Shown here one piece after another: positions 51,701 to 63,267 of a stretch of DNA of 64,000 bases. The DNA lies in the NCBI RefSeq assembly GCF_018691265.1, contig NW_024881330.1:19054886-19118885 (forward strand). The letters run 5' to 3'. This stretch comes from Tyto alba (lineage: Eukaryota > Chordata > Aves > Strigiformes > Tytonidae). A program made the position numbers and the translations under genes. Numbering within the stretch: the first letter of the stretch is position 1; each line of letters opens with the position of its first letter. The notes under the pieces were generated by a model that saw only the letters and a list, made by a program, of their open reading frames with translations, was not told where the DNA came from and did not search any database.

Positions 51701-52190
51701 CTACTGTGTAGTATAGTTACTATGTAAGGATGAATATACTTTGCAGAGGAGAACAAGAAGGAAAGCACAGTATGATTACCAGAAAGGTCGTATTGTTCAT
51801 GTTTTTGTCTCAATGAGGTGGTGCAGAGAACTTTCATTAATTCTATCAGGAAGAGAGAGGGAGAATTACATATTTTATATGTTTTTAAAGTTCTAATTAG
51901 TTCTTTGTATGTCAACAATTGAAAAATGCTAATTCACATTTCCACAAAAGCTGCACTGCATTTATGTGGAAAGATCCTTAGAGAGGGCAAAATGACATTT
52001 TCATAAACATTTCAAGAAAAGGTATGAGTTGTTGTAGGTACACCTCTAGATCTAATAATGTTTCTCCTCATTTGAATAATTCTAAAAGTATCTTGCACAG
52101 TGACACAAAAAGTAAAATAACCTTTGCAAATGCAACAGAGAGATATGGAGACCGGTGGACAGCAGCTGTGATAGGGAGGGAGAAGAACAT
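48717..52190. other. AT-rich non-coding sequence
   Basis: No gene or known repeat recognised. One short stretch (50802-50977) is listed separately as a weak exon-like candidate. Confidence 0.5.
50802..50977 (+). other. Weak exon-like candidate, unidentified
   Basis: A plus-strand frame (ORF limits 50768-51025) is open across a segment bounded by a TATATTTTTAG acceptor-like sequence and a TCTGTAAGA donor-like sequence. The peptide within it (for example GFGPSCGNSVLH and FKDNEVLPCGSGG) has several Cys and Gly. I recognise no domain. The length is 176 bp. In AT-rich DNA such sites occur by chance, so this is only a candidate. Confidence 0.15.
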
Positions 52191-52560
52191 TGTCGTGGTT
52201 TAGGCCTGGTTGGTAGCCAACCACAATGCAGTAGCTAATCACCCTCCCTTCCCCCTCCCCACCTGGGAATGGGGGAGGGGATTAGAGGGGTGAAGTGAGA
52301 CTCGCAGGCTGAGATAAGAACAGTTTAATAATGGCAATAAAACGAGAACAATAACGATGATGGGGGGAAAACAAGAAGAAATATATAAACAGGCAATGTA
52401 CAGCGTAATTGCTCACCACCCGCTAACCAATATCCAGCCCATTCCCGGCCAGCGACCCCGAGATACCAAGATCCCACAATCGCAATCCCAGAAGCGAGAG
52501 AGAGCTCCTTCCCGACCACCCCTTCTTTATATAGTGAGCATGATGTTCCATGATACATCA
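52191..52560 (-). mobile_element. Truncated LTR (R-U5 part), ~0.6 kb class
   Basis: Starts (as U5 end) with TGTCGTGGTTTAGGCC and closely parallels the first ~335 bp of the inner LTR at 57925: GGGAATGGGGGAGGGGATTA, ACAGTTTAATAATGGCAATA, AAGCGAGAGAGAGCTCC, TATATAGTGAGCATGA. Similarity stops abruptly just upstream of the TATATA box, at about 52560, so most of U3 is missing. No second boundary or duplication was identified. Confidence 0.85.
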
Positions 52561-55500
52561 TGGATATATATGATAATCATACAATGAGAATATGTATTTT
52601 CTAAAATTAGGGTAAAATTAGGACATTCCGTACTCAACCATCTTTCATAGGTTATTATTTAGCTTTTGTCAGTTTTCTCTAGTGTTAGATCCAAATACTG
52701 TAAGTAGTATTGTGTAAGAAATCAAATAGGCTGGTGACTATATGAGCACAAATAACCACTGGACTTCCTATGTGTTTTCAGCTTTAGGACCGAAATCCTA
52801 AACTATAAAACAAGCAAGGAAACACGTGGTACATCTGGACATATTAATTGTGTGGACTGTGTCACCTTTTCCTTGAATTTACTGAATTCTTCTATTATCT
52901 GCTGTTGGTGTTTTTGTTAAAGCTTTGATGTCAGATTGGAGAAATTCCTGCATCTGATTTAATTTCTTCAGAGATTGGAATAGGCAAAAACCAATGGAAA
53001 TTGGATATATTTTCAGATGTTCTTTAGTGTAATGTCTTTCCTTTGCTCATGAACAGCAGGAATCCAAACCAATGAACATCAGTAGGGGGTACAAGAAACA
53101 GAATATAAGCAATCCTACTGGTCAGTGTTACCTACATATTTTTCTTCTGGATAAAGATTTGATTCAAAGCACATTACAACTATTGGAGTTCTTTGACTGC
53201 GTATACTATGTTGTAGATCCATCTACAAAATAAAAATAAATCATATATAGGAATCTTTTTTTATTTTTAAAGTCCAAATATCATCTAATGTTTAATTTTG
53301 CTGCAGATACTCAATGGAGATAGAAGCAAGAGCAAGCCTACAGAGTACTTTACAACGTTTATCTTCTAGACTTTTCTTATATTGCATTGCCTTATTTTTC
53401 CTGTTTGAATTTATGTTTATGATTATTAGTATTCACTGTGTGGCCAGCATTGCAATAACATAAGTATTTATGAAATAATGCACAATCCTACCAAAGAAGA
53501 CATTTGTACAGTGTAGGATCACTACTTTTAAATTGCCCTGTTTTAAGTAACCTTTTATTTGGTAGTCAATGTCTTCCAATCATATTAAGAAAAAGAGAAG
53601 ACATAAACAGCACAATTTCTAGAGTAAAACAATCTGACTTGAAAACAATAATAATAAAACCAAAGATGATAATCTGCTTTATGCAGTAGATTTGAACTTA
53701 TTCCATTGCATAGGATATTTGTGCTGATATCTGTACTAGTCACTTGCAGTCAGAAAAAAATTACTATATTATTGCTTAATCCTTTCCGACCTATCAAAGA
53801 AGTTAACAATATGGTCCTAAAACTACACCTCACATATACTTTGTCATCCCTGTAGCAACATGCAGTGATAAATCCGCAGCTATTTTAAGTCATCACAACT
53901 CCATTTAAGATAATTAGTGAAACTGATGTGACAGGACTGTTAGATTGATATTAAAAGCATTTAACTTGCCACAGCAGTAGGCATGTAGCTTGCTTGTCAC
54001 TTCAACTTTGGAGACCCTTGAAATAATGTAATTTGATGTCACCACTATTGCATCATAAAGGTGTGATGCTATACTGGTTTTGATTTTTTTAAATTATTAT
54101 TTATTTATTTTTTATTGTGCAAAAATTTTACTTCTTTGCCAGATGTCAGCATTTAAAACAAGTTTCCAATATGTTAAAATAATGGAAAATCAATTAATTA
54201 AATCAGTAGGATCTAATATTTTTATTCAAAAATAATAATATGCTGGTATTATTCCAAATTCTACATCTTTTTTACATATTACAGGAACAGAAACGATTTC
54301 TGAATCAAGTACAAGGTGTCATTATAAGAAAACATCTATATTGCATCAGCAACACAGTGGGAATTATTAATTTAGTGACATACAGGACTAGACTGTAAAC
54401 TACTTTTTCATGGACTTTATTTTCACTGTTTTTGACAAATAATCTAAGAGTCTTAACAACTTGGGATAGAATATACATGTTCTCTGTTTTTTTCCTGTCA
54501 ATACTGTCAGCAGTCACCTTATAGGGCTGTTCAATACATTGTACCACTGAGGCTTTGCTGTGCAGAGTATTTCCAGGCATTCTCTTTTCATGTCAGTGTT
54601 AACAGAGCTGATATTGGCAGCACAGAGGCAAACCCATCTGGGTTGCTGAATTAGATATTGCTGCTCCACTGGAGAACTTGGTTGTGAAAGTACATCACCT
54701 AGATGCTCATGTAGTGAAGAGTCGGACCACTGAAGAACAGTGAAAAAGACACCTTTTGCTAGTCCTTAATCAGAAATAATGAATGGATCTTCTGTTAGAT
54801 TCAGTAACAATCCAGAAAGCCATTGTCTCTATTTTATGTTTTTGATTCTTCCTGTGAAAAACAAAACTGGTTTAGTCCATGGAACAGTGTTACTAAGTCA
54901 GCTCTTTCTTGATTAATAAAAATTCATCAGTTAGTTACAGTAATGAATAGGAAATTCTTTCCTCTACCAAATGCATCAAAGAGTTTCAAGTTTACCATCT
55001 TATACTGCTACAGTGCCAAGAACATTCTTTCACTACAGAAATGTGCACAATAGCATGATTGTGCATTGTCTCTCCTTGACATATTTATATTTCATCCTGC
55101 ACAAAGTCATAGCAATAACATATTATTATCAGCTCTAATCAAATTAAGTTTTCCCTAGGAATAAGCCGACAAAATTGGCTATTCACAGGAAAGAGCTTTG
55201 TTTTATGATTCTGAGAGACAGGCAACTGCCAGTGGCTTGGGACTTTGCTGATATCCTTGATATGATTTGAAGACATACAACTATGGTATGCTCTGACTTT
55301 GAAGACAAATTGAGAAGCCAAACACAAGATTATGTTTTGACTTAATAGCAACTTTTTACTAATGTGCAGTTTGATGCATTTCTGAAAAATACATTAATAT
55401 CAAATGCAACAAATATTGATAACTACTGATATAATTACCTGTGATAACAGCTTGAGCTAAGTAACAACTGGATTTAGAATCAATTCTGTTTTTAAAGATG

Positions 55501-55619
55501 TTTTATGAGTTCTATCTAATATTAATTCCCTACTTTTAAAGTTATCTATTGGCCAACACAGGAATCTCATTTTTACAGATTTTACATTAAAAAAGATCCA
55601 GTGATATTTTTATATTGTC

Positions 55620-55685
55620 TTAATAATAATTAATAAATAATAATAAACAATTAATAATTAATAATTAATGATTAATAATAGTTAT
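55620..55685. repeat. (TAA)n-like AT-rich low complexity
   Basis: Repeated AATAAT, TAATAA and AATTAA words over about 65 bp. Confidence 0.85.
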
Positions 55686-55995
55686 AATATTTTGGAAGGA
55701 AACCATCAATTTGAGCAAACTGCTTCTAGAAATGACTCAGATTCACACATTTTTTGATCACAATGTTGCTATTACTGCTAATGAATGCTCTTGACTAACT
55801 CTAGGAATATCTTTGTGGAAGTGTTTTGTATTGAGAATAACACAAAGTTCTACTTGGACTTATAAAAATAGATTTCTGTATTTTTATGGAATAGTTTATT
55901 GTAGATAATTGAGGAAGATTTCCTAACATGTTTCCTAATATGATCTCAAAAATATCTATCTAAAAAAGAATAGATATACCTTCAACAAAACCACA

Positions 55996-56111
55996 TTTTT
56001 TAATAAACCTCACAATGTTTAATCATAATAATATACATAATAGTATAGTTTTTAATAAACCCCACAACCTTTATTCATAATAGTATACATAATTTTGACA
56101 TAATAGTATTG
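55996..56111 (+). repeat. Imperfect ~53-bp tandem duplication
   Basis: Unit one (55996-56048) starts TTTTTAATAAACCTCACAA. Unit two (56049-56111) starts TTTTTAATAAACCCCACAA and carries an extra 11 bp or so before its final ATAATAGTAT. Substitutions show it is not recent. Confidence 0.8.
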
Positions 56112-56912
56112 TCAAAACTAGTTGACTTTTTTCTGGAATTTGAAAGTCCTTCACTGACACATGAAACACTTCAAAGCCATTCTAATACAGCTTGATTGTA
56201 TTATAAGTGACAAAATTTATGCCATCTCCACTGTTAATTAACAGTCCACCTTGAGTTCATCTGTTTTGCTCAGATGAGATAAAGGAAAACACTCACCTAA
56301 TTCGCTGAATGCCTGAAGGCTTGTTGAGAGAGATACAGGCCCTGGTCTGACATGAGCACCATGATATGCCTGATCTCTTGGACACTGGAGCTATTCAGCT
56401 GCCAGATGCTGACAAATCATGCAGACTTCACTTGACAACAATAATGATACTGAGTTATCCATCATTTCTTAAATAAAGCAATTACAACTGCTCTGAACTG
56501 ATTATTCACTTCCACCCAGCTTCAAATATTTCCATCATAATGTGACTGTCTCCTGCTAGATTTTTCCTCAGAAAAAGACACACATTAGCTGCATTGTATT
56601 GAATGTTTTTGTTGTTCAGTACATGTTGTGTGTAGCCTGTATTGTACGTCGTGTCATTTGTCCCAGGGTGTCACAAAGAGCACAGATAGATTATGAGACA
56701 AAGCAAACTAGATCTATTACTACTGAATCCTTGACATAACATTAAGTATAAAGATTTCAGCAACTAAGGATGCTAATATAGTTAAGAAATTACAATTTAA
56801 TATTTCAAGAGTGTGTTGTGGTAATTGTGGCTTATGCCTGAATAAAATGCAGCCTAGAACAATTCCTGTCAATAAAAACGTTCATAATATATTTGGAGAT
56901 ATTTGGAGGAAG

Positions 56913-56931
56913 AAAAAAAAAAAAAAAAAAA
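56913..56931. repeat. Poly-A run
   Basis: 19 uninterrupted A, followed by an A-rich segment. Confidence 0.9.
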
Positions 56932-58052
56932 GATTAAATAAAAAAAAAATGACATGTTGAATCTCTTTTTTCCATCATGAAAACAAAGCAAAGTTTGCCC
57001 TTGTAAAATCCACATGATAGATTTGACTGCAAGACAGCACATAAAAGTTTCAACTAGTTTAAATTTCTAGTCTGGGTACTAGAAGCAACATTTCTCTACA
57101 ATACAGTCTTAGCTGGGCCGATAAGAAGCAGATGGCAAATGAGCACAGTGAATCAGGCAAAGTAACCTACCCTGTGCTCCAAGCTTCTCAAGGATCTCTT
57201 GCTCCTGGTCTATATAGGCTCAGCTCAGGGGTAGCCAGCCTCCAGACAATTTTCAGGACACACAAGTATGGTTTCCTTAGTTACTATTCACAGATCCGCC
57301 TTAGTGTAATCACTAGTTCCCCAGGACTCTGGAATGTAGAATGATAAAACAGTAACTGTAGACAGTCTGTGATAAAAAGCCCCAATTTTGTAATACTGTC
57401 AGGGCCTCCCTCTCATTGTATCTTAGCTATGCAGTTTCTTTCTGAGACTACCAGTGTTTATACAAAATTAAGCATAATAGGTAATGAGGACTAGAAAACA
57501 TCCTTTTGCTGCATTTGTTTATTTGACATGTGTTGATTTGGCTCCTTGGTATCTGTGTAGATTAATAATTAGAGACGACAGAGAGTTTGAAGATAAAAGG
57601 TTTTGTGTAATTTATTGTTGATATGGAGTAACTAAACTGTCCTTTTTGTCTGATTTGATTATAACGCAACTGTAGATTTAGTTGTGATGATATGACAGCA
57701 ACTTCATTCACAGTATGAACATGTAAATCACTCCCTTATACTCACAGTCATTGTTGCAAGTGAGCTGTCATTAGCAAACACAATACTGGTACAAATGCAA
57801 TAATTCAAATACTGATTATATTTGTGAGAGTTTTATTGTATCAACTAACAAATCAACAAAATCCACCATCTAACAACTGTGGTTGATGATATTGGCTGGA
57901 TGCCAGATGCCCACCGAGCCACTCTGTCATGGTTTGAGCCTGGTCAGCAACCAACCACCACAGCTGGTCACCCTCCCTTCCCCCTCCCCCCCTGGGAATG
58001 GGGGAGGGAATTACAGGGGTAAAGGGAGACTCACAGGATGAGATAGGAACAG

Positions 58053-58058
58053 TTTAAT
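58053..58058 (-). terminator. Candidate LTR polyadenylation signal (ATTAAA)
   Basis: Plus-strand TTTAAT in ACAGTTTAATAATGG, conserved in the other ~0.6 kb LTRs. Confidence 0.4.
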
Positions 58059-58244
58059 AATGGTAATAAAATGACAACAATGGCAATAATAAGAAAAAAA
58101 GTATAAATGGGCAATGCACAATGTATTTGCTTACCACCCGCTAACCAATACCCAGCCCATTCCCAGCTAGTGATCCCGAAATACCAAGATCCCTCAATTA
58201 CAATCCCAGAAGCGAGAGAGAGCTCCTTCCCAACCACCCCTCCT

Positions 58245-58251
58245 CTATATA
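58245..58251 (-). promoter_or_regulatory. LTR TATA box
   Basis: Plus-strand CTATATA gives TATATAG on the LTR sense strand, downstream of CCAATGAAATATTCCGTACC. The same box is the last recognisable block of the truncated LTR at 52 kb. Confidence 0.6.
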
Positions 58252-59719
58252 GTGAGCATGACTTTCCATGGTACGGAATATTTCATTGGCCAATTAGGGT
58301 CAGGTGCTCTGTCCATGCTCCCTCCCTACTTCCTGTGCCCTTGCGCATGGGAAGAACATGGGGAGTCGGAGAGTCCTTGAAGTCTCAGTAGCAGCTGAAA
58401 ACATCAGTGTGCTATTAGCATTCTTCTCATACCAAACCAAAAGCTAAATCCAAAACACAGCACTCAACTAGTCCCCAAAAAGGAATATTAACTCTATTTC
58501 AGCCCAAACCAGGATACACTCTATCACTCCCTTCCTCAACAGGATAGGGGGAGATAAAATAAGATGGAAAACCTCATTGGTCAAGATAAAGGCATTTTAA
58601 TAAAGGAAAAACAAAGGCCGCATGTGGAAGCAAAGGAAAACAAAAGATTTATTCTCTACTTCCCATCAGCAGGCAATGTCCAGGCATTTCCCAGGAAGCA
58701 GGGCTTCAGTACATGTAGCAGTTGCTCCAGAAGACAAACATCATAGTAATGAATGCCCACCCTCCTCCTCCTCCTTCCTCTTAGCTTTTATTACTGAGCA
58801 GATGTTGTACGGTATGGAATATACCTATGGTCAGTTTGGGTCAGCTGTCCTGGCTATGTCCCCTCCCAAGATCTTGCCTACCCCTCAGGCTACTGGTGAG
58901 GGAGGAATGTTGGAGAGACAGCCCTGATGCTCTTTGAGCACTGCTCGGCAGTAGACAAAATGCTCGTGTGTTACCAACACCTTTCTAGCTACCAATACAA
59001 AGCACAGCATTAAAGGGCTGCGCATTACGGGGCTGCTATGGGGAAAATTAACTCCATCTCAGCCAGACCAAATACAGAACTTATGGAAAGATTATAATAT
59101 TACACTTCTCTAGTCACATGGTAAAAAAAAAAAAAAAATCCCCTTTTTAAATAGACCAGAAGATATTCGGTTAGGGTGGAAATTCTTCACTTCCCCCTGC
59201 TGCCCTCAACATCTATGAATATGGAACAACAATAATCTATAGATTCCCTTCCAAGTATACACTTCAGACAACTTTTATTGCATTCCACTTGAGGATATTA
59301 TTAAAATACAATGCTGATGCAGTGTAGATTTAGATAGATGTTTGATTTATTTTCAAGATAAGATAACTAGTTCTGAGTGTATATCCACACATATGAAATG
59401 AAAAAGGATTTATTGAAAGATACAAATGATATCTTATAGGCTGGTTAAAGCCAAGCAACTCAAAAATAAGGCAAAAATTCTATCTTTATCAGGTATCATG
59501 ATGTCTAGTTATTGCATTTCTTATGATACCTGAGAAAACCTGCTGCTCTGAGAGCCCCAGTGGAACTCTGTAACAAACCAAGGTACAATGCTTTGAATTG
59601 AAATTATGCTTGAATGCTGTATTCCTTCATAACTGTAAATTTGAACCATAAATTCAAGTTCACTCTTCTTCTAGTAAGAGTGGTATTCTCAATCAGTATA
59701 AGCCTGTGGGATAAGATAG

Positions 59720-61080
59720 GGTGGATACCAAAGTGCTGAGAGACTGCTGATGTCGTTGTGACACTGTTTTCTATCATCCTTAAGAGGCTGTGGAGACCAG
59801 GAAAGGTCCCCAATAATAGAAGAAAGAAAATCTTGCTCCTGTCTTCAAAAAGGGTAAGAAGGATGACCAAGAATACAACAAAGTGATTAGCTGAACTTCA
59901 GTCCCTAGAAAATTCCAGTCCAGCCCATTCTATTCACATGAGAGGTAAATTACTGTGGCCAGACAGCATGGATGTATCAAGAGTAACATCGCAGAGGTAT
60001 GGTAGGATGATTAGATCCATGAATGAACAAAGAACAGTTGGAATTATTTACCTTGGCTTTAGTAAGGTATTTGATAATATCTGCCACAATACTCTTGTAT
60101 CCAAGCAAAGATGTCTGGATATATGGACTACCAGGAGGGTAGAAATCTGTCTGGATTGTCAGGCCCTATGTAGTAGTTATTCTTTTGTAATATAGCTAGA
60201 AAACAGTCAGCAAAGGGATTTCCCCAGCAGTCTGTCATGGTACCTGTTCTGTTTAATATCTCTAAAGAGTGAACAGAAGGTAAAATTCATCCCCATCAGA
60301 TATAAAGACTACACCAAACATGGGGATACAACACCAGCTGATGTGCTCAGGGGCTGGGCTGTCATTCAGAAGAACCTAGACAAGCTGGAGGACGAAGTAA
60401 GAAATGCCATAGAGGCATACACATAGTCCTGCATCTATGAATTAATAACAGTACAAGCCAGGCACTCATTGGCTGGTGAGAAGCTCCGTTGAATAGGTCC
60501 TGGTGGTCTTGGAAGACAGTAGGTTAACCATAACTCATCAATGTATCCTGTCAATGGTAAAGGCAAGCAGCATCCTCACTGTATCAACAAGGAGTACAGC
60601 CAGGAGATCAAAGGAAGTGACTAGCTCCTTCTGACTTGGCACTGGCTAGACCACATTCAGGACATGTTATCCAGGCTTGAGTCTCCCAGTGCTAGAAATT
60701 TGCAGATAAATGGGAATAAACACAGTAAGGGGCCACCATAATGGTCAGGGATGGAGCACTTGCCCTGTTAGGAAAGGCTGAGGGAGCTGAACTGGTTCAT
60801 CCTAGAGAAGGGATGACTCCATGGGAACATACAGCTCCTGCAAATGCCTATGAGGAGTCAAGAAGGTAGAGCCAGGATCTTTACTGAGGTGCATTGTGGG
60901 TATGAGGTAGTGCACAGAGATGTTGTACAGTCTTCATGCTTGGAGGGTTTCAGGACGTGACTGGCTAAAAACTTGCGCATCCTGTTCTGAATTAAATGTC
61001 ATACCTACTTTCAGCAGTCAGCTGGGCTACAGAACTCCTTAGGCCACTTCCAAGGTGAATGATTTGATGATTCATGGCCA
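59720..61080 (+). mobile_element. CR1 LINE, 5'-truncated, RT to 3' end
   Basis: Plus-strand CR1 ORF2 from just upstream of the RT core to the 3' end. Coding traces include IYLGFSKVFDNICHNTLVSK (RT motif VYLDF.KAFD.V.HN.LL.K) and KNLDKLEDEVRNA-like text. Parts of the 3' half closely parallel the copy at 13.6-14.6 kb. The last bases, AATGATTTGATGATTCATGG, match the end of the 45.5-kb copy rather than the ATTCTATGA-tailed copies. Many stops; non-functional. Confidence 0.85.
59938..60195 (+). pseudogene. CR1 ORF2 reverse-transcriptase fragment
   Basis: Open for 85 codons. Contains SMNEQRTVGIIYLGFSKVFD, where GF replaces the DF of the first catalytic Asp motif of RT, followed by NICHNTLVSKQR. The second catalytic block (ADD) is not visible downstream. 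It could not encode an active enzyme. Confidence 0.8.
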
Positions 61081-62198
61081 CAACTTGCATCATATTAAAA
61101 AGAAAGAGGTTAAAATACTGATCTTTTCAGATGGTCTTTATAGGCTGCAGTTAGTACCTTCAAAATGAATAATTCATAATAAATAAAGTGTAAAGATTCA
61201 CCTCACCTGACTAAAGTCAGCTAAAAATTAGGTTCTCGGTTTATTTTCTAGTCTCCCTTTCTACTCAGTAGAAGGAATTAAATATCTCTAAAGGATAATC
61301 CATCCCACTTTTACATAAATATTTAAATTAAGTGGTGATGGATTATTCTCTGAATGTTCCTGTATGTCTTTATTTCCTGTAAAGAGAATAGGTTTACCTA
61401 GCTTCATCTCTATGCTTCACTTAAAGATGTCTGTTATTAAATGTAGGATTTACTACCCTAAACTTAATATGTTTTCTACACTAAATAGTCTGTATCAAAA
61501 TACATGTAAACTCTTGCCTTAATACATTTGAATAACACAACTTACCACTGAAGCACAACAAAAACAGCATGAGTTATTTTACTTATCTATTTGCAGAGTA
61601 AATTATTTAGGAAAAAAAGAATTGAGTAAAAGATAAATTTTTTTCAGCATGAATTTACTGGAGCTGTAATTGAATACTTCAATGTTCATAATAGACAATT
61701 ATGCTGAGACACATATTTTCCAAGTTATGGGTAATAAAGGATATTAAAAAATATCCTTTCTGTGGCTTGGGAGGAATCTGCTATAAGACTTCCTGTTTCT
61801 GTGTCACACATTCTGGTGTCAAAGATTTAAATCCATAGAAGCTGGTAAATACCTTGATGTTTGGAACAAACTTGATCCCCTGCCTCAGTGATCACTGCTC
61901 ATCTCCACGTTCCCCAGCACTTGCAGCCTAACATCTATCCTGATCTGAACTATGGTCTCTGGTTCAATGCCACAAACAAGCTCATTTGATAGAGATTGAA
62001 AGAGAGAACTGCACTATCATGTCTGATACTCAGAATAATACAATAGCTTCCCCATCCTGGAGTACAAACAAAAATGGCATTGACTGTACATTTGCAGCAC
62101 AGCAATCAAGAGCAGTTCCAAGATCAAAGTTTCAACTCTGATATCCAATGCACATATCAGCATATTTGTGCAAAAAAAAAATAAATTTATTTTGCTTG
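61081..62198. other. AT-rich non-coding sequence
   Basis: No gene or dispersed repeat recognised. An imperfect inverted repeat at 61288-61353 is listed separately. Confidence 0.55.
61288..61353. repeat. Imperfect inverted repeat
   Basis: CTAAAGGATAATCCATCCCA on the left pairs with GTGATGGATTATTCTCTGA on the right (about 20 of 24 positions), separated by about 20 bp of AT-rich loop. Could be chance or the remnant of a small palindromic element. Confidence 0.5.
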
Positions 62199-62385
62199 TG
62201 TTGTGGTTTGAGCTCAGAGGGCAACTGAGCACCACACAGCCGCTCACTCCTCCCTTCTCTTCCAGCAGTGAGAAGGGACAAATAAACCAGGCTTGGGATT
62301 CAAGATAGAACCGGGAGAGACAGATAACCCTTTATGGTCACGGGCAAAAGGCCAACTCGTTAGGGGAAGAAAAAAATAACATACT

Positions 62386-62391
62386 TTTATT
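62386..62391 (-). terminator. LTR polyadenylation signal AATAAA
   Basis: Plus-strand TTTATT, in GTCTGTAATAAAAGTATG on the sense strand, at the position equivalent to those in the 18- and 21.5-kb LTRs. Confidence 0.6.
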
Positions 62392-63104
62392 ACAGACACT
62401 AACAACAACACTTAACAGAGTAGGACAGTGAGAAGCATTACCACATCTTGAGAACACCTTCCCCCCACCCCTCCCTTCTTCCCAGGTCAGCTTTGCTCCC
62501 GATACCTCCACCTCCTCCCCCCAGTGGCTCAGGGGCAGGGAATGGGGGGTGCAGTCAGTGCTGCCACTGCTTCCATCTTCAGTGGGGGGAGCTTCTGGAA
62601 CTTCTCCCCCTGTTCCATCGTGGTCCCCTTCTCACAGGAGACAGTCCTTTACAAGCTTTCTCCAACATGAGTCCTCCCACGGGCCACAACATTTCCTTAC
62701 ACTGCTCCATCATGGGTCACCAACTTTCTCCAACTGGATTTCCTCCCACGAGCTGCAGCCCTTCCCAAGCTGTTCCAGCGTGGGACACCCCCACATGCTG
62801 CAATCCTCCCAGCACTGAATTACAACAGAGGGGGTTACCTTTCCCCATAAGACCCTGGCCGTCTTCAGGCACAGAATCTTGATCATCCATGTGAAACACA
62901 GGCTGTAAATTAGTGTCTGCTTCACTGTAGACCTTCATGGATGGCGGGGGGGGCCACCCTGCCGTCTCACCACAGGATACAGGGAAGTGTCTGCTCCAGC
63001 ACACCTCCCCCCTCCTTTCTTCCTCCTTTTCTCCACTGACCTCGGTGTTCATGCAGCTGCCAGAACTCTTCCTCACAAATCTGAGTCCTTCTCACCACAT
63101 CCCC

Positions 63105-63113
63105 TCTTAAATA
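63105..63113 (-). promoter_or_regulatory. LTR TATA-like box
   Basis: TATTTAAGA on the sense strand, in GATAATGTATTTAAGAGGGG. Confidence 0.6.
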
Positions 63114-63267
63114 CATTATCTCAGAGGGGCAGCTGATTGGCTCAGTTTTCATGCAGAGATGGAGCTGACTTGGAGATGGGGAGTTTTGAGAAACTTCTCA
63201 CAGAAGGCTACCCCTATAGCCTGCCCCCCGCTACCAAAAATCCCATCACTCAGTCAAACCCAGGACA

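Larger units (their letters stand above)
52561..57878. other. AT-rich non-coding sequence
   Basis: No gene recognised. Contains an AT-rich (TAA)n-like patch at 55620-55685, a 53-bp imperfect tandem duplication at 55996-56111 and an A-run at 56913. A somewhat GC-richer patch at about 57110-57250 is unidentified. Confidence 0.55.
57925..58516 (-). mobile_element. Inner (younger) solo LTR, ~0.6 kb class
   Basis: Starts TGTCATGGTTTGAGCC on the plus strand and ends CAAACCAGGATA(CA). CACTC at 57920-57924 is repeated perfectly at 58517-58521. The final CA overlaps this duplication, so the end may be 58516 or 58518. It has a TATATAG box on the sense strand and the ATTAAA block. It is the full-length counterpart of the truncated LTR at 52191. 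Confidence 0.9.
57879..59076 (-). mobile_element. Outer LTR interrupted by a nested LTR
   Basis: The right part (58522-59076) is an LTR whose sense strand begins TGTATTTGGTCTGGCTGAG. The left part (about 57879-57924, TGATATTGGCTGGATGCCAG and then CCGAGCCACTC) continues, after removal of the insert, as CACTC-TATCACTCCCTTCC. That order is what I remember for this avian LTR. The outer element was therefore split by a later insertion. Its left limit is uncertain by a few bases; a possible duplication is CAACT (57874-57878) with GAACT (59077-59081). Confidence 0.8.
62199..63267 (-). mobile_element. Solo LTR, ~1 kb class
   Basis: Flanked by GCTTG (62194-62198) and TCTTG (63268-63272), a 5-bp duplication with one mismatch. 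On the sense strand it runs from TGTCCTGGGTTTGAC to CTCAAACCACAACA. It has TATTTAAGA, a long R with three TGGAG/GGGAGG modules, AATAAA and the U5 seen in the 18-kb LTR (GAGTGAGCGGCTGTGTGGTG). It is clearly more diverged from the 18- and 21.5-kb LTRs in the promoter half than those two are from each other. No internal retroviral genes. Confidence 0.92.
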
